Source: Phenylobacterium sp.
GTDB taxonomy: Bacteria > Pseudomonadota > Alphaproteobacteria > Caulobacterales > Caulobacteraceae
Assembly (NCBI RefSeq): GCF_028290885.1
Contig: NZ_JAQGIZ010000127.1
Span: forward strand, 1-42,247
Length of the DNA: 42,247 nucleotides
Direction of reading: 5' to 3'
Each line of letters begins with the position of its first letter. Position 1 is the first letter of the stretch. Below are positions 36,941 to 42,247 of this stretch, in pieces. The notes beneath the pieces were generated by a model, which was given only the letters and a program-made list of their open reading frames with translations, did no database searches and was not told the origin of the DNA. Made by a program: the position numbers and the translations under genes.

Positions 36941-38626
36941 TTGCGGACAGTCGCCAAGATCTTCGCCGCCCTGCTGGCTGTGTTCATCGCCTCGGCCCCG
37001 TGGGCCGGGGCCGCTGCGCGCCCTCAGTCCCTCACCGCGGGGGCCGTCGCCTCGCCCGATCGCTATGGGGCCCTGGCTGCGCAGGAGATGCTGAAGGCCG
37101 GCGGCAATGCGGTCGACGCCGCGGTCGCGACCGCCTTCGCCCTGGCCGTGAGCTACCCGGAGGCCGGGAACCTCGGCGGCGGCGGCTTCATGACCCTGTA
37201 CGTCGACGGCAAGCCCTACTTCCTCGACTACCGGGAGACGGCGCCCTCCAAGGCGAGCGCCGGAATGTACCTGAACGCATCCGGCCAGCCGGTCGCCGCC
37301 CTTAGCCTGGTGGGCCCGCTGTCCAGCGGCGTGCCCGGCACCGTGCGCGGCATGGCCGAGGCCCATCGGCGCTTTGGGAAGCTGTCCTGGTCGCAGGACC
37401 TCGCGCCCGCGATCCGGCTGGCGCGCGATGGGTTCATCGTCGCGCCGCAGTTGATCCGTGAGCGTGAGAGCAGCCGCCGCGCGTTCGCCGGGATCACCAA
37501 CTTCGACCGCTATTTCTCGTCGATGGCCGCGGGCCGCCGGTTCCAGCAGCCCGAGCTCGCCGCCACCCTGGCGCGGATCGCCAAGGGCGGGGATCGGGAA
37601 TTCTATGAGGGCCGCACCGCCGACCTGCTGGTCCAGCAGATGGGCCGCGGGCCGACGAAGGGACTGATAAGCAAGGCGGACCTTGCGGGGTACAAGGTGG
37701 CGTGGCGCGAGCCCTTGCAGGGCGACTGGCGCGGCTATCGGGTGATCACCGCCCCGCCGCCGAGCTCCGGCGGCATCGCACTGCTGCAGATGCTGACGAT
37801 GAAGTCGGACGCCGCCGGACTGTTCAAAGGCGTGGGTCTCAACACACCGCAGTATCTCCACCTGGTGTCGGAGATCGAGAAGCGGGTCTTCGCGGACCGG
37901 GCCGAGTACCTTGGCGATCCGGACTTCGTGAAGGTTCCCGTGGCAGCGCTCACCAACGCGGCCTATCTCGCCCACCGCGCCGCCGAGATCGATCCCAAGG
38001 CCCCTTCCCCCTTGAAGGCGGTAAGGCCAGGTCTGGAAAAGCCCCAGACCACGCACTTCTCCATCGTCGACCGCTGGGGCAACGCGGTCTCCAACACCTA
38101 TACGCTGAACGGATCCTTCGGCGCGGGCGTGATGGTCGAGGGGGCCGGCTTCCTGCTCAACGACGAGATGGACGACTTCTCCGCCAAGCCGGGGGCGCCC
38201 AACCTGTACGGCGTCGTCGGCGGCGAGGCCAACGCCATCGCGCCGTTCAAGCGGCCGCTGTCCTCCATGACGCCGACGATCCTGCTGCGCGATGGCCGCG
38301 TGGCCATGGTGCTGGGCACCCCGGGCGGCTCGCGCATCTTCACCTCGCTGTTCCAGGTGCTGGTGGACGTCTACGACTTCGGCCGCCCGCTGACGTCCGC
38401 GCTTTCCGCCCTGCGGTTCCACCACCAGCTGCTCCCGGAGAACACCATCTATTCGGAGCCCTACGCCCCCTTCCCGCCGGCGCTGAAGGCGGCGATGCAG
38501 GCGCGCGGCTACCGAATCGAGGCGCAGGACTTCAACGGCGACGTCGAGGCGATCCAGGTCATTGGCGGCATGCCGCACGCGGCGGCGGACCCCCGTGGCC
38601 GCGGGGTGGCCCTGACGGTGCGGTAG
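36941..38626 (+). CDS. ggt: Gamma-glutamyltransferase
   Basis: LKAGGNAVDAAVATAFALAVSYPEAGNLGGGGFM ... KPQTTHFSIVDRWGNAVSNTYTLNGSFG (catalytic Thr) ... PGGSRI. Confidence 0.96.
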   Translation: MRTVAKIFAALLAVFIASAPWAGAAARPQSLTAGAVASPDRYGALAAQEMLKAGGNAVDAAVATAFALAVSYPEAGNLGGGGFMTLYVDGKPYFLDYRETAPSKASAGMYLNASGQPVAALSLVGPLSSGVPGTVRGMAEAHRRFGKLSWSQDLAPAIRLARDGFIVAPQLIRERESSRRAFAGITNFDRYFSSMAAGRRFQQPELAATLARIAKGGDREFYEGRTADLLVQQMGRGPTKGLISKADLAGYKVAWREPLQGDWRGYRVITAPPPSSGGIALLQMLTMKSDAAGLFKGVGLNTPQYLHLVSEIEKRVFADRAEYLGDPDFVKVPVAALTNAAYLAHRAAEIDPKAPSPLKAVRPGLEKPQTTHFSIVDRWGNAVSNTYTLNGSFGAGVMVEGAGFLLNDEMDDFSAKPGAPNLYGVVGGEANAIAPFKRPLSSMTPTILLRDGRVAMVLGTPGGSRIFTSLFQVLVDVYDFGRPLTSALSALRFHHQLLPENTIYSEPYAPFPPALKAAMQARGYRIEAQDFNGDVEAIQVIGGMPHAAADPRGRGVALTVR

Positions 38627-38895
38627 GGCGTCTCCGGCTCCGGACCGCTCTTCGCCCCTCTCCGACTCCGATTGGACCCCATCGGCCGGGCGGATTGCGC
38701 GGAATCTGACACGCGAGCTGTGGCTTCCATACAAGGCTGCAACAAATTGAGGTTCGCCGAGTAACGGTTGGTTTGACATTCCCAGCGACGCAGCATCGCA
38801 TCCAGGGAGATAGACACCGGCTTCCTTGCCGCGCGCTGGCGGAATAACCGCTGGCCTGGCTCGTCCGGTCAGGTGTCCGCTCGGGGGGTTACACC

Positions 38896-41430
<2,535 letters not shown>

Positions 41431-41511
41431 CCGGCCGTCTGATGCGCCGCGGGGGCCGGCTTTGCCGGCCGGTTCCCCGCCGCTCTCTGTGCTCATGCTA
41501 TAGGGGCGACG

Positions 41512-42247
41512 ATGCCCTCAGCGCCCCCAGGCTCCCTCGCCGCGGCCATAGAGCTTGCCTCGGCTTTGCTCGCCACCGATCCCGCCCAGGCCGGGCGACG
41601 GGCGCGGGACATCCTGCAGGCCGCCGCCGACGATCCGCGCGGACGGCTGATCCTCGGCTCGGCTCTGCGGCGCCAGGGCGACTTCGCGGCCGCGCGCGCC
41701 GTGCTCGAGCCGCTGGCGCGCGCCTATCCGAACGCGGCGCTGACGCAGTATGAACTGGGCCTCGCCTTCTCGGGCCTCGGCGACGCGCCGGCCGGAATCG
41801 ACGCGCTGCGGCGTGCCGTCGGGCTGAAACCGGACCTCGCAGAGGCGTGGAAGGCGCTGGGCGATGAGCTGTTCCGGGCGGGCGACGTCGCCGGCGCGGA
41901 GGCGGCCTTCAAGGCGCACGTCCGGGCCGCCGTGCGCGATCCGCACCTGATGGGCGCGGCGGACGCGCTGTTCGCCGACGACGCCGTCCTGGCGGAGCGG
42001 CTGCTCCGCGCGCATCTGGGCGACCGGCCCGACGACACCGCGGCCCGGCAGATGCTTGCGCAGGCCTGCGTACAGCTGGGGCGGCGAGACGAGGCGCAGG
42101 GCCTGCTGGCGGCCTGCCTCCAGGCCGACCCCCGCCGCGACGGCGCGCGCTTCCAGCTCGCCGAGCTGCTGTTCCATCAGCAGAAGGCCGCCGAGGCCCT
42201 CCCCCACATCAGGGCGCTGCTGGCGCGCGAGCCCGACGACCCGGCCT
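41512..42247 (+). CDS. TPR-repeat protein, truncated by window edge (possibly TPR-sulfotransferase)
   Basis: Own translation from ATG 41512: MPSAPPGSLAAAIELASALLATDPAQAGRRARDILQAAADDPRGRLILGSALRRQGDFAAARAVLEPLARAYPNAALTQYELGLAFSGLGDAPAGIDALRRAVGLKPDLAEAWKALGDELFRAGD..., open to the end of the window. Confidence 0.85.
   Translation, partial: MPSAPPGSLAAAIELASALLATDPAQAGRRARDILQAAADDPRGRLILGSALRRQGDFAAARAVLEPLARAYPNAALTQYELGLAFSGLGDAPAGIDALRRAVGLKPDLAEAWKALGDELFRAGDVAGAEAAFKAHVRAAVRDPHLMGAADALFADDAVLAERLLRAHLGDRPDDTAARQMLAQACVQLGRRDEAQGLLAACLQADPRRDGARFQLAELLFHQQKAAEALPHIRALLAREPDDPA

Overview
High-GC window with alphaproteobacterial character, probably Caulobacterales-like (taxonomy is inferred from gene content and repeats, not established). 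It reads as chromosomal sequence with a truncated radC remnant at the left edge. From left to right: DUF885 protein, GNAT, PfkB kinase, DUF47/PiT phosphate uptake pair, NUDIX + GH84 pair, single-domain response regulator, alpha/beta hydrolase, an ECF sigma/FecR/STN-TonB receptor signalling triad, GT2, a frameshifted PAS hybrid histidine kinase, a YfiR + CHASE8-like hybrid kinase pair, GMC oxidoreductase + SDR, small HTH regulators, an HWE kinase, a PEPxxWA-CTERM protein, a sugar transferase, an HtrA-like PDZ protein lacking the catalytic His/Asp, minCDE, a TIR-TolB-like-TPR protein, a small RTX protein, three Tad pilus-type proteins, gamma-glutamyltransferase, and a TonB receptor next to a TPR protein cut by the window edge. 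The most interesting points are: (i) the TIR-TolB-TPR gene, whose reading frame has no canonical start but an SD-spaced ATC exactly where MSDIFISYS would be expected; (ii) the apparent HtrA/PDZ pseudoprotease; (iii) the YfiR sensor coupled to a hybrid histidine kinase instead of a GGDEF protein; (iv) a 278-bp nested inverted-repeat element; (v) a GANTC-dense inverted-repeat intergenic element. I found no CRISPR array, tRNA, rRNA or convincing complete mobile element.
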